DNA of 64,000 nt from Mycteria americana (lineage: Eukaryota > Chordata > Aves > Ciconiiformes > Ciconiidae): positions 149,157,519 to 149,221,518 of the forward strand of contig NC_134366.1 of NCBI RefSeq assembly GCF_035582795.1, written 5' to 3'. The position numbers and the translations under genes were made by a program. Below the pieces are notes generated by a model. The model was not told where the DNA came from. It saw nothing but the letters and a program-made list of their open reading frames with translations, and searched no databases. This document shows, in pieces, positions 40,565-51,800 of the stretch. The first letter of the stretch is position 1. The number at the start of each line of letters is the position of its first letter.

Positions 40565-41498
40565 AAAATAAAAACAAGACCACGTTTATTCAATACAGAC
40601 AGGTTAATTAAGACAGTAAGTCCTGTAAATCAGGAACACGTTTCAAACACTCCGGTACGAAGTGCATATATTTAAAATCAACAGCTGCACCTTGTATTCG
40701 AGCCATTGAGTTTGTCGGGGAAGGGTGGATTCAGGTTGTGGGGGTTTTTTTTTCTTTTTTTTTGGTAGAAAAAACTTGTTTCGGCTACCTTATGCGAACA
40801 ATGCATCTCAGGCTCCATTCACTCATCAGGCTTTACAATTGTAAGTCCAGCTGCCTTTCCAGCTTTGATATTCACATTTTTTAAACTGCTTCATACAGTC
40901 ACAACGGGAAAAAAATAATAATAAACGTTAAAATAATAATAATAAAAAACGAAACAAAAAACCCAAACCAGCCCGGGAGGGGAAAGGAAACACCTCCCGC
41001 CGGGGTCAGCGAGAATTATTGCAAATGGCTCCTGGGAGACGGAGCCCGGCGGCGGGGCAGCCCCGCGGCGGCCGGCGACCGGCGGCGGGGGGGTCCGCGG
41101 CCCCGGCCGCGCTGCCCCGGCGGGGGGAGGAGGAGGAGGAGCTCCGGGGAAGGCAGGGGCGGGGGGGCACAACAACACCGCGGGGCGGGCGCGGCCTCCG
41201 CCGCTCGGAGGGCGGCGGGGCTCGGCGCCGCGCCGGGGGTGACCTTGGGGCGGGGGGGGGGGGGTGGCACACGCGCCCTACCCCAACCGACAGCGACCGC
41301 GCCGCGCCCGGCCCCCCGGGCAGCGGGAGGGGGGGCCCCGCCGCCGCCGCCGCCCCGCCGCGGGGGGAGACTTACATCGCGGCGGAGCCAGCACCGCGCT
41401 CCCGCAGTCCGCTCGGCGGGGGGCCCCGCCGCCGACGCCGCTAGCGGCCGCCCCAGCCGCGCTCCTCTGACCCGGCCGCCGCCGCTCGTCCCCGCCGG
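40565..41498 (-). other. FRAT: Predicted 3' UTR of the FRAT-like gene
   Basis: It extends from the stop codon to the first good minus-strand AATAAA (40585-40590). The part next to the CDS is CpG-rich and the distal half is AT-rich (around 40900-40960). No splice sites were needed to reach the signal. Confidence 0.6.
40585..40590 (-). terminator. FRAT: Polyadenylation signal of the FRAT-like gene
   Basis: On the minus strand AATAAA is followed by CGTGGTCTTG and a U/GU-rich stretch (TTTTTATTTTTGGGTCTGTG), the usual downstream element. Cleavage is expected near 40565-40575. Confidence 0.65.
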
Positions 41499-42104
41499 CT
41501 ACTGCAGGGGCTGCACCGCCGCCGCCTCGGCCGCCTCGCCGTCCGCGCCGCTGCTCCCCGCCGAGGCGCTGCCGCTGGAGGCCGTGGAGGCCGCCGCCGC
41601 CGCTGCCGCCGCCGCCGCCGCTAGCTGCAGCCGCCGGACGGCTTCTTTGATGAGGTTGCCGGAGAGGATGAGCTGCTGCAGGAGCCGGTGGGGGTCCTCC
41701 TCCTCCGCCGGCCCGTCGCCCGGCCCCGGCGGCGGTTGCTTCCTCCGGCGGGCGGCGCTCCGCAGCCAGCCCCGGCCGCACAGCTGCTTGGTCACCCGCT
41801 GGTGGCCGCTCCGGTCCGGCCGCGGGGGCTCGGCGTGCTGCTGGTGGGCTTGCGGCGGGGCCGGCCCCCGCGGCGCCAGCAGGCCGCCGCCGCTGCAGCG
41901 CGGAGAGTAGGGGGCGGCGCGGTCGCGGGCGCTGCCCGGCCCCAGGTGCTTGGGGGCGCGGGGCGGCGGCGGCGCCCGCTGGGCGCTCAGCTGCAGCACC
42001 TCGCCCAGCTTGGCCACCAGCGCGTCCACCTCCTTGGAGCCCGCCTGCCCCACGGCGACCGAGCGCTCCAGCAGCAGGAAGCGCTCGCCCGGGCGGCACG
42101 GCAT
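41499..42104 (-). CDS. FRAT: GSK3-binding protein, FRAT/GBP family (201 aa, apparently intronless)
   Basis: FRAT/GBP proteins bind GSK3, displace it from Axin and so stabilise beta-catenin in Wnt signalling. The start (ATG at 42104-42102) is chosen because it gives the family N-terminus MPCR, with a purine at -3. Residues 9-38 (FLLLERSVAVG, EVDALVAKLGEVLQL) match the conserved N-terminal block. Residues 111-119 (RGWLRSAAR) match the central motif. Residues 137-160, with LLQQLILSGNLIKEAV, are the GSK3-binding helix. Mammalian FRAT1/2 have an acidic Glu-rich stretch near the N-terminus that is absent here, which resembles shorter GBP forms. Residues 162-172 are eleven Ala, and the tail is Ser/Ala/Gly-rich, unlike mammalian FRAT C-termini. 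The stop is TAG (41501-41499). The frame stays open upstream of the ATG, an effect of GC content. Orthology to FRAT1 versus FRAT2 cannot be decided. Confidence 0.93.
   Translation of the reverse strand: MPCRPGERFLLLERSVAVGQAGSKEVDALVAKLGEVLQLSAQRAPPPPRAPKHLGPGSARDRAAPYSPRCSGGGLLAPRGPAPPQAHQQHAEPPRPDRSGHQRVTKQLCGRGWLRSAARRRKQPPPGPGDGPAEEEDPHRLLQQLILSGNLIKEAVRRLQLAAAAAAAAAAASTASSGSASAGSSGADGEAAEAAAVQPLQ
41590..41624 (-). repeat. GCG/GCC repeat coding for poly-alanine
   Basis: On the coding strand there are eleven Ala codons: GCG x5, GCA, GCG x4, GCC. The single GCA is the only interruption of an otherwise nearly pure triplet run, so it may vary in length. Confidence 0.85.
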
Positions 42105-42246
42105 CTCGGCCGGCGCCCTGCCGTGCCGTGCCGTGCCGCAGACGCAGCGGGACCGGGGCCGCCGCCCGCCGCCCCGCGCGCACGCGAGCACACGCAGCTC
42201 CGGCGGCTGCGGTTGAAGCTGGAGCTCGGCCCGCTGGGGTTGGTTT

Positions 42247-42256
42247 GTAAACAATG
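42247..42256. promoter_or_regulatory. Overlapping forkhead (GTAAACAA) and SOX (ACAATGG-type) motif
   Basis: GTAAACAATGGG interrupts the otherwise GC-saturated 5' region of the FRAT-like gene. It contains a full forkhead core overlapping a SOX core. Motif match only. Confidence 0.35.
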
Positions 42257-42522
42257 GGTGACGCGGGATCCCGGGCGCCTCCCACTGCGCCGGGCGGGGG
42301 GGGAAGCCCCCGCCACCAACCGCCCGCCGGCCGCTCCCGCCGCCGCCGGCCCGCGCGGCGGGCGGGGAAGGACTCACCCGCCGGCGCGGGGGCGGCTCCC
42401 GCGGCCGGAGACCGCCGGCCGGGCGAGGCCGCCCCGCGCCCGCCGGCCGCGCCGCTCCCTCTCCCCCCCCGGCTGCGCGCCGCGTGGACCGGCCCGCTTT
42501 CAAACCTCGCACCTCGGGTCTC

Positions 42523-42576
42523 GGGGGCGGGGCCACGATGATTGGCAGGAGGGGTGTGAGGGGGCGGGGCGGGCGG
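42523..42576 (-). promoter_or_regulatory. FRAT: Putative FRAT-like promoter: GC boxes and a CCAAT box
   Basis: A GC box at 42523-42533 (GGGGGCGGGGC), an inverted ATTGG at 42541-42545 (CCAAT on the gene strand) and a second GC-box cluster at 42561-42576 lie 420-470 bases upstream of the ATG. No TATA box was seen, as is usual for CpG-island promoters. The transcription start is unknown. Confidence 0.5.
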
Positions 42577-42899
42577 CCCGGCTGAGAGGGAGGGGGAGCG
42601 GGGCGGCCCGGCCGCGGGGCCCGCGTCGGCGGGGAGGGCGGTTCGCCGTCCTGTCGCCTCAGGGCGAGTGCCCGAGGAGGGCGGAGGGGGCACCGAGGAG
42701 GGCGAGTGGCGCCCGGGCGCGGAGGGAAGGGTGGGCGCCTGCCCGAGGAGCTTCCTGCGGGCGCCCGGCCCGCCTCCCCCTCGGTCGGTACCGCGTCTGC
42801 CTCCGCCCCGCCGGCCTGGCAGATGCTGCCCCGGGAAACCAGTAATGGTCGGAAGGGCTCCGCGTACGAGCGTCTGCCGGTGCCCCTGTAACTGCCTGC

Positions 42900-45800
42900 C
42901 CTGCTGCACCGGCGAGACGGCAGTTGTACGTGCTTCTGCTTTCCCGTTAACGCTGCACGTGGAAGCGATGCTTGCGTTTTCCTAAGCGAGAGCTGACATT
43001 ATGCACCGGTGCCTTCCAGAGAGGATCATTACGTTGCAATTCCCCTTACAGTAGTCTCCCACCAGATTCGGTTTTGAGATCACAACGCGTTCGTACTGCA
43101 GCGCCCGGCCCCGAGATGACAACCCACCGCTGCTGCCGCCCGTTCACGCTCGGCCCTCACGGCTCTTCTGCGGGTATGCCTGCCGCGTCCTCGCGTCCGG
43201 CAGCGCACTGGTTTGGGGTTTAATTCCTCGGCACAGAAATGCCTTTGGGGTCTTACTTTCCATCGCTAGAACTGACATAGATGAAGCAAGGCTGTGCGGG
43301 CGTTCTCTCGGGTTCTCTACCTGCCTGCGGTTGTACTTCATCACCTGGACCAAGCCTCTGTCCTGCCTCTTCCTGTCCCAGTCCCATTCCTTCCCTTGGA
43401 TCTGTCACCACGTCCTCTAAGCGAGTGCTGAGGTTTCTATGATGAGCCTTAAATAACATTTTCTGGATGTCAAAACACTGGGGGCATAGTCCAGAACACG
43501 CTCATTCACGTAACTGGGCACGCGGTCGTCACCGCTGGGGAACCGCTAGTAAAATGGAAGTTGCTCACACACGTAACTGCTATCAGTACCGTGCCCTTGG
43601 TTAATCAGTAAGCAGCTGGCAAAGGAGAGGGCATGTCCTTTGGTCCTTTTGTCCATGTTTTCCTGAGCTACTTTCACTTGCTGTACAAAACGAAAGAGAC
43701 CCTCTGTGTAAGCACATGTGTTTGTGAGCGTGCCTGTCACCTGAACACATTACTGGTCGCTCCAGCCTAGGTGTCCAAGCCCATTACTACATCTCCAGGC
43801 TGGATTTATATGAGCTGGGCATAAAGCATGCTACCTAATTGCATATTATTTATTCATATATATATTTAATGTACCGATACTTTATTTTCAGCACCTTCTT
43901 GGTAACTGGCAATTAAAACTCAGATCGCATTGTTCTACAGATGACAAAAAAGTGAGATCGTGTTTCCCCACACAAAAATATTTTTAAGAAAACACTTCTA
44001 CCCTTATTCCCTAATTATACAGTATCTTTTCAAGTGAAATAAAGGCAGGCCTACATAGATGCAGTGGATGGATCTACTTCAGCTCCGAGGGAGATCTACA
44101 TTCAGAGCACTTCTGAGTAGGTAATCTGGTATTCTGTACAAGCAAAACTGCAATAAACCAGTACAGCTTATTCCAGCCTTTTCTCTTCCTCCCACAAAAG
44201 CAAAATAAGCTCTACCAGCAAAAGCTCAGTGCTGCTTGTGGTTACATCGACACCTGGGGCTTTCATGAGCCCGGCAATGATAATCACAAATCATGCTTCA
44301 CTGCATCCCTAACCAACAGCAGTGCTGGGAAAAGTTTGCAGGATAGAGCAGACCAGTGCCACAGTTAGGGAGCTCAGAGCACAGTCATTAGCAGAATCCT
44401 GATGTCCTCAGATCTCTGTTAATGCAAAACTTCAGTGATGACATTGACAATTGACTGAGTAAGTATCTGCTGAGGATTTTAGGACTAACCCCCCTGAAAA
44501 TATTTGCATTGAATGCTACTAATCAGGGTTAATAGTTTTACCACCTCAACAAAATGAGTGTTGTAGATCTGCGTATCTTAAGGAGTGATCAGGAGGAGGG
44601 CCTTTCAGATTATGGTCTCCTACAGGAATTGGGAACCTCAGCCATTACTTTGGTATTCTAACAGCTCTCTTCACAGTAAGAGCGAAGGACAAGAGAGAAG
44701 CTGAAATACTGGAGAAGACAGTATACCCTATGTCAGATCTGAAGTTCTCCCTCAAAGGTTTGTTTATGTGGGAAAAACTATGCCAAAGAGGGCTCAGTAG
44801 GAATTTACATTGTGCTCACATCTGTGGAGCCAATTCCAGCATGTCAGCACCCAGAGCCCTTTCCAGAGTCAAACCCCAATCCATGCCAGGAGCAGGTCTA
44901 AACTGTCTGCAGCCAACATCAGATGTTCCTGGCAGAAATCACTACAGCAGTTTATGAACTGTCAGTTGTTTGCTAGTGCCTCTCTGCAGAAATGAGAACT
45001 ACTTCAACAGCGGGTTTTGCAGTAAAGTGGCCGTTGTACACACAGGTGCCCTGATGCAGAGTTTGTGAGCGTAAGTGGCAGGGCTGGCTGCCAGGAAGAG
45101 GCTGGGGCTTCTTCCATTGTAGCCGTCAGGTCATTTGGCCAAGTCCTGAGTTAGCTATAGCAAGGTATTCTCATTTAGATTGGGAGAATCACAGCCTAGT
45201 TATCAGACTTCGTCTTCTACTGCTGGTGATGAGTTCTGCAGCACTGCTTTTACTTTAGCAGCTTACCACAATAATTTCAATTAAAAAAACCCCAAACCCA
45301 AATCACTAAGGATAGGGGCAGGCTCTTTCAAAAATAAAAGGATTAAAAGAGTTGCAAAACTGTTGACGATTTTTCTGACCACTGACAACATTTTTCTGAG
45401 CAATAGTTTGACAATGAACGTTGCCGTGATTCTTTTTTTTCTCCTGATACATTTCTCTGTATTGTCTGTTTCTGTTCTGGGATTGCCAAAATTCCCACTG
45501 CAAATTGTTGCCTAAGTCATTCTATTAGCAAGATGTTACAGTTGCAAACAATAATTGGTTCCTTTATATTATGTTCATCTGCAGTCTCACTTTATCTGTT
45601 CACATTTTTAGAAAACAGTCTTTAAGATATTTTTAGTAATACTTGACTTTCAGATATCCCTAGCAGAGGACAAAGTCTGAGTTCCATAAACAAGTACTAC
45701 TTGTATTAATTATGTGGCCATCTATAAAATCTTGACACCATTTTATAGCATTTCCTGAGGATACGTTTCATTTTCAGAATATAAAGGTCAATTTATGTAT

Positions 45801-48800
45801 CTTACCTTTTGTACTGATCCTGACAAGGTGGACAACTGGAGGTGACTTCTGAGCTTTAAACCTATTAAGGACAAAGAAAGAAAACCCTTAAGTCCTTTGA
45901 AGTCCCACAATCCACTGTAATCTCAGTGACTACATGTATGTGTTCAGGATGTGCACATGTTCTAACCTGTTACGGAAACCCAGCAACCCAATCAATGTGA
46001 AATGAGAAATAATACTTAATTTGCACAGGTGTTTACATTTCAAACCCTTATGCCAGAGCTGTGTGATATGTGATCTCAGACTTTGGCGTTGTGTATAGAA
46101 ATAAATCGGGTTGATAAGTTCGTGACGGAGACTATGTAGTGTTGCATTGCAATGGTAAAGTATTTATAGTGTTGTTTACAAAACAGTAAGAGGGCTTTGA
46201 ACTGGGTGAACCTCGTGACTAGGAGGTCCTTTCTAGTCCTTTCTTTCTCCAGGCATTTCTCATGTCTTTTATTTTCAACAGAAACTTCTGTCGTATCTAT
46301 TAAATATGCAGAGCTTCTCTTCATAACAAAAGTGTCAATGAAGGATGCTTGTGCAAAGTAAATTAATTTCCTGTGCACACTTTAAATGCAGAATGGGGAG
46401 AGGCCAGAATACCATCCAAATAAGATGAGTCTAGATTCCCCAACAATTGTTTTGTAACCTGCATTTGTAATAGATTTCCAAGAACAAAAGACATTCCTTT
46501 AGAAACAGCTGAGGTTGCTAAGTGACACAAATGTGTTTATTGTGTCATAACTTGCAAAAGCCAAACACATTAAAGCAGGGGAATTAATAAGCAGAAATTT
46601 CGTGAGTCTTACCCTGACTCCCGGGGTAAATATAAACCTGTTGGCCAACAGTTTTACGTGGTTTTGGATGCCCAGGCTGGGACCTTAATGGAAACGGGAA
46701 ACATTAGTTGCTTCTGAAAACGTAGGTTTTCATCCTTCAGAAATTCAAATATGCATGTTTTGTCCCAACACAAGAACCTGAATTCAGATGTATGGGATTT
46801 GTTTCTTTCCTGTATTGTTTCTCTTTATCCCCAGTCAATTACCTGAGAATTTGCATGTAGAGATACTGCTTCCTAGCAAGGCTGGGAACTACATCGTCAG
46901 TTGTGAGGCTGAGTTACTTCTTTGTGCTGAAGTTATCACTGTTTCTTACGTCTTTTAGAGACAGAAAGTGGTCTTTAGGGTAAAAGCTAGAGCTGGCACC
47001 TTCTTCTACCTTCTCATCTTCTTCTAGTGCCTGACACACCAAACTGCTGTATCCCAGCTTGTCCATGCACTCAGGGTGCATGTCCCCTCTGGAGGGACCA
47101 CAGGAACCTTCCTTTGGCCTGATAAGCTGATCCTTCCCTTTCCCTAAGCTGCAAAACCTCTTCTCTCTCCTCTGATACACACAAGATGCTGCAGATTCCC
47201 TGGGCCTGCCCCAAATGTGCAAAGGTGTCCAGTGTGCAGGGATTGCCTCAGAAGAGTGCATTAAGCTACCTGTTTATTAGGAGTTGTCAGGTTGCCTTGC
47301 ACAACAGCCTCTGCTTGTTTAGGAATGAGACAGCAGGCGTGGGAAAGGAGCCTGCAGACGTCTCAGGGATGCACTAAACTACGGGGCAACCAGGTCTTTG
47401 TTTGTTTATTCAAATAGTTGACTCACTTCCAGCTTTCCTAATAACCGGAATACATTTTAATGGTAACATTATATTATAAGCAATGGGCCGGTGTAATCCG
47501 TCATGTGGGCTCTTATGGATTTTCCGTATATGCAGTTCCTGTGAATAATTTCCATTTGTCTGATCTTTTCAAATATTAAAATATAGGAAGCAGAGATGAA
47601 AACGAAATATTGAACCACCCCCAAAATCCCATGAAAATAGACTTTTGCGACATCTCTTGAAAAATACCATAGATTCAAAAGAAAATCCCATTCACCTTTT
47701 ATCAAAATTCCCTGCGCGTTGCTGTACATCCTGACAAAATCCCTGTGCTTGCTGTTATACCTTTAATTGGTAATTGTTTGTTAACCAGACACGTCTCTTG
47801 ACAGTTCTGTTAAAACAAGCCTATCTACAGTGAATACTGAAAAGCCACAATCAATAAACTAGTATATAATGATTACAAGTAATGTGTCTCACTCAGCATG
47901 TAGGCCAAAAAAGAAAAAAAAAAGCCTCTTGTCTAATTGTGTTTGAAGTAGACTTTAAAATTAAGGGAGCACTTGTCCCACAAGGACCGGAGCCAGTTCC
48001 ACTGAATCAATGGAACCTGGGCATGACTGCCAGCTTTCTTCATTGAAATCCCTCCTTCAAGCATACTTTTGACATTAAGCCATTAGAAAAAGATGACTGT
48101 TACTTAAAAAGAAAACCAGGCACCACCTGAGATCTGAAAACCTGATCTGAACTGTGGTCTTTGCATAATTTAGGGCCCGGACTTGCTCCTCACGGAAGCA
48201 TGATCAACCCTTGGACGAGAAACATCTTGGGACGGCTGCTGTGATTATAGATACGGTTACATTTCCTTCTTTCTGCTCCCTGACCACAGGTCATCTATTT
48301 TTTTCCTTTTCTTTGTGGTATTACTCATGTCATTGTGAATTCCTCAGTTCTCTGGCTTATTCTAGCCCTATACAGCACTATGATGTCCATTAGTGGTACT
48401 TAGTAAGTCTGAAGTTTGATCCCTGCCATTTTTCTCTGCAAGACTCTGTGATTAGCAAAAGATTTTAAAACCAACAAACTTCATATCCATTTTTCTAAAG
48501 TCTTATTAGCCCCTCAGGACCAGACAGGTAGGTCTAGCTTCTTGAAACACCTTTCCTTCTTTGCTCTAAAAAAATCATGTGTGTGACAGCCTGATTCCAC
48601 TGCACCGCCTGCCCTTTTACCTAATATAGTCCTTTTGATCTGCTTGCAATCCTTTCTTTCCTGTTTTTTTCCCATTAACTTTTAAAAATCTACACGGATT
48701 TGTGGAGAAGTGGCTTATTTCAAGCCTTTTTTTTAGCCTGTCTGCTTATTTTATCTTCCAGCCACCTATTAGGTCAGCCTGATTTTCCCTTATTAAATCA

Positions 48801-51800
48801 AGCCAATATATTTAGACACTGAATTTCCCAATAGCAAAGTCAACAAAAAAGATCCATAAATTATTACACAGTAATAATTTCCATCACATTACCAACCCTG
48901 TTTTCCTGTATATTTTGTTTAGAGCTAAATTCACCCTCAGTGGATAATGAAAAACAGCCCTTTAGGTTGCAAACCTTTCAGCATACAATGTCCAACATAA
49001 TAGATTTCATGAGATCCTTGGGTGCTATTATACATGCATAATTTAGAGTATCGCAGGTCATGTCACTTACCTCCTTCTGATGTAGGGCTCTCAAGACTTT
49101 TGGATGAAAAAAAAGCTCTGGCTTACAGTAAGAGACATGGAGAGGTTCCTGCCTCATTCACTTTTCCTCTCATCAGGTCCTACTGAACTGCCCCGGTTCA
49201 CAGCCAAGGGTATCCACGTAAACCGGCTGTGATTTTAATTTTCCCCTATAGCAAGACTTGGGTTTGCGGCAGTTCTGTAGCTGCAGAGGAGCGGGCTGAG
49301 TTGCCCCTGACGCGGGAAGAGCGGGCAGTGGGGGAGTGGGTGGGAGAAGCTCCCGCACCCATCCCAGTGTGAGTATTGCCTTCCCACTGGGGACTGGAGT
49401 GTTGTGCTCGGGTTGAACGGAGACCTGGGGGACGAAGCTTTACAAGGAAAGTCCTACGGGAGCCACCGCTTTTTACATGATCTGAATTGTTCTTATTGGA
49501 CTCTCACTGTTGCTATTGATAAATGTGCTCTCCTCTCTTTGAAGACATCCAGCATTTTGCAATAGTTCCCCCCTCCTTCCCTCTTGATAGCATCGTTTAA
49601 ATTAAGAGCAGCAAAACAAAATTCCTGCTGATTATGAAGAAAGTTTTTCAATACTTTAAAGCCAAATAGCCATAACTTTCCTGCCTCACTCTGTGTTTCC
49701 TCTTCCCACCAGTGACTGCTACAACACAACGATCATTGCTACTGGGCATTTTGATTCCTGCGTTACATCCTTTTTGCTGAAAGACATGACTGGATTTCAG
49801 AGGGGCGAGTCACAGGGATTCAGCTTCTTTTTTGTCAGGAAAATTACAGTTATCCCTCTCCAATATTCCCTGAGCACTGACTGCATTTTGTTGGGATTTA
49901 CAAGTGATCTATGTGCTCTTACGGTAGCTGCTTCAAAACCCTGGCTAGTATATAAAGGGACACTTGCAGTCTCTGCTCCCAGGAGCGTGTCTTTATACCT
50001 TTGCTTGTGCCTCCTGCAGTAGCCACAGCTTCAGAATGCAAAAGGTTTAGTAACAATATTGCTTTAAGGTTTCTGACCCCACAAAGCCTGCCGCCATGCC
50101 CATGTTGGAGCCCTCACCATTGTGCTAGCAGAACTGTGTTAAGCCATGCTGGGAGCCAGTGAGCTGTTCTTTAAAAATAGATCTTTTTCAGGACTCTTTA
50201 AAAATGCTGGATCAGCAGAAATGAGCAATGCTGGAGCACTGAGGGCAGGGCTGAGGAAGGATGATGGGACAGGAACACTGAAAGTGGGTTTTACCCGTAA
50301 GACCTTCATACCATAAAACCATGGACTGAGATTTCTGCCAACCTTAAAGGTTCTTAGCAGCACCACAAGCTGGCTGTGCTATTAATTCTGGCCCAGGTGT
50401 GAGCAGGATTTCTCTGGGAATAAGGAAGGAGGAATGGGAAGGCATTGGAAGACCAACAGCATTCAAAAGGTGCAAACCTGTGCTCACGGTACTGAGTAGC
50501 TGACAAGATAGACACTTTAATATCAGCCTATATCTTCCTGTTAAACTCACTGCCTCAAATCAAAAGCAACCGCAGGCCCAGACTTTGTATCTTTTATGTA
50601 GAAAGGAGTCCAGTTATAAATGGAATAAGTTATAACTCAGGTTAGCTTTGCAGTGAAATTAAGCCCAAAGAGCTTATAAACAGAAACCTTGATTGCAAAA
50701 TTGATTTAAAACTGTGTAAAGTAGATCTGCTGGCACAATTCTATTTTAGCAATGAAGATAGGACCCCAAAGGCCAACATTTCTAAGGCAATTTGTCCAAG
50801 GAAGAAACACCCCTTTTCAGTTAATGAACCATTTTATAAAGCACTTAATATTATTAACTTTCATTATAACCTTCCTATAAAATACACAATAGGTCACCAT
50901 CTTCAGCCAGGAAGTCATCACTTAAGTTATGTACCATTGGCGTTATGAGTTAATATATTTCAGAAGTTCTCTCCTTTGCTCTTTTCACAAATTTACCTGC
51001 ATGATCTATTTTAAAATGGTCCCTACTTTAAGTTGGTGTTTCTTACTGAATGTCAAGATGCAAGAGGAAAACTCTCCACCGCGTTTCCCAAAATTGGTTG
51101 TTGTTCCAGCCTGGTGGGTTTTACTACTTTCATTTAACGTTCAATTGAATAAGATAGTAAATTGGGCAAAACAGTGCTAAAACCAGAAGTTGCAGCACAG
51201 TTTGTGAAGACGCAAACTTATAAATGAGCAACAAAGCTAGGAACTAGGGAAACTAGACATGATCTGTCTACATGCTTGAGACTACCTTCCTTCTACCGCA
51301 AAATCATACCTGAGCTGAAACATACCCACACAGCAGAGCAAAAATAATTTTAAAATATCGAAAGGAAAAACTCCCGTGGCAGTTCCAGCTTTGCAATGAC
51401 TTTCTTCCTCACGGCTTTCCTACCCTTCATATTTATGCATTCTTATCAGCACTGGCCATTGCATAGTCTGCTACAGCAAATTGTGGTACATCAGAGTAGG
51501 GATTGCACTGCAGAAAATAAAATGTTAATGATGATGATTAAGGTTGTCCTGGGATTCCCATATGCACTCTTATTATCACTGCTGCCATCATTCAGCTGCT
51601 GAACTCTCCATGCTGTGCTCATTGATGCCTCTGCAACTGAAGTAGGTAGGATATTAAACTGAAGAAATTTGCTGAAGAGAATGTGAATCTAAATTGCTCT
51701 TCCTTCATAAAATCCTTCTGAAAGAGCTGTGCAGTCCCACAATCCCAAAAGAAAAGCTCTTCTAAGATACCAAAAGAGGAAGACGGTTGCATTGCTCAAT

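Larger units (their letters stand above)
41010..42880. promoter_or_regulatory. CpG island covering the FRAT-like gene
   Basis: About 1.9 kb of very GC- and CpG-rich DNA with abrupt edges into AT-rich sequence. It spans the whole FRAT-like CDS, its 5' region and the start of the 3' UTR. GC richness removes stops, so several long open frames on both strands here are artefacts. Confidence 0.9.

Noticed and set aside
42105..42536. In-frame N-terminal extension of the FRAT-like protein by 144 residues
   Set aside because: The family begins at MPCR, the downstream ATG has a good context, and the extension is low-complexity Pro/Arg/Gly. It is most likely 5' UTR and promoter.
41278..42909. Long open frames in the CpG island (543 codons minus in another frame, 385 codons plus, others)
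   Set aside because: GC-rich DNA rarely has stops. These frames are Pro/Arg/Gly/Ala-rich with no conserved motif, while the minus frame holding MPCR and the GSK3-binding helix explains the locus.
46914..47261. 115-codon open frame on minus
   Set aside because: Soluble-looking sequence but without family match, promoter or poly(A) support.
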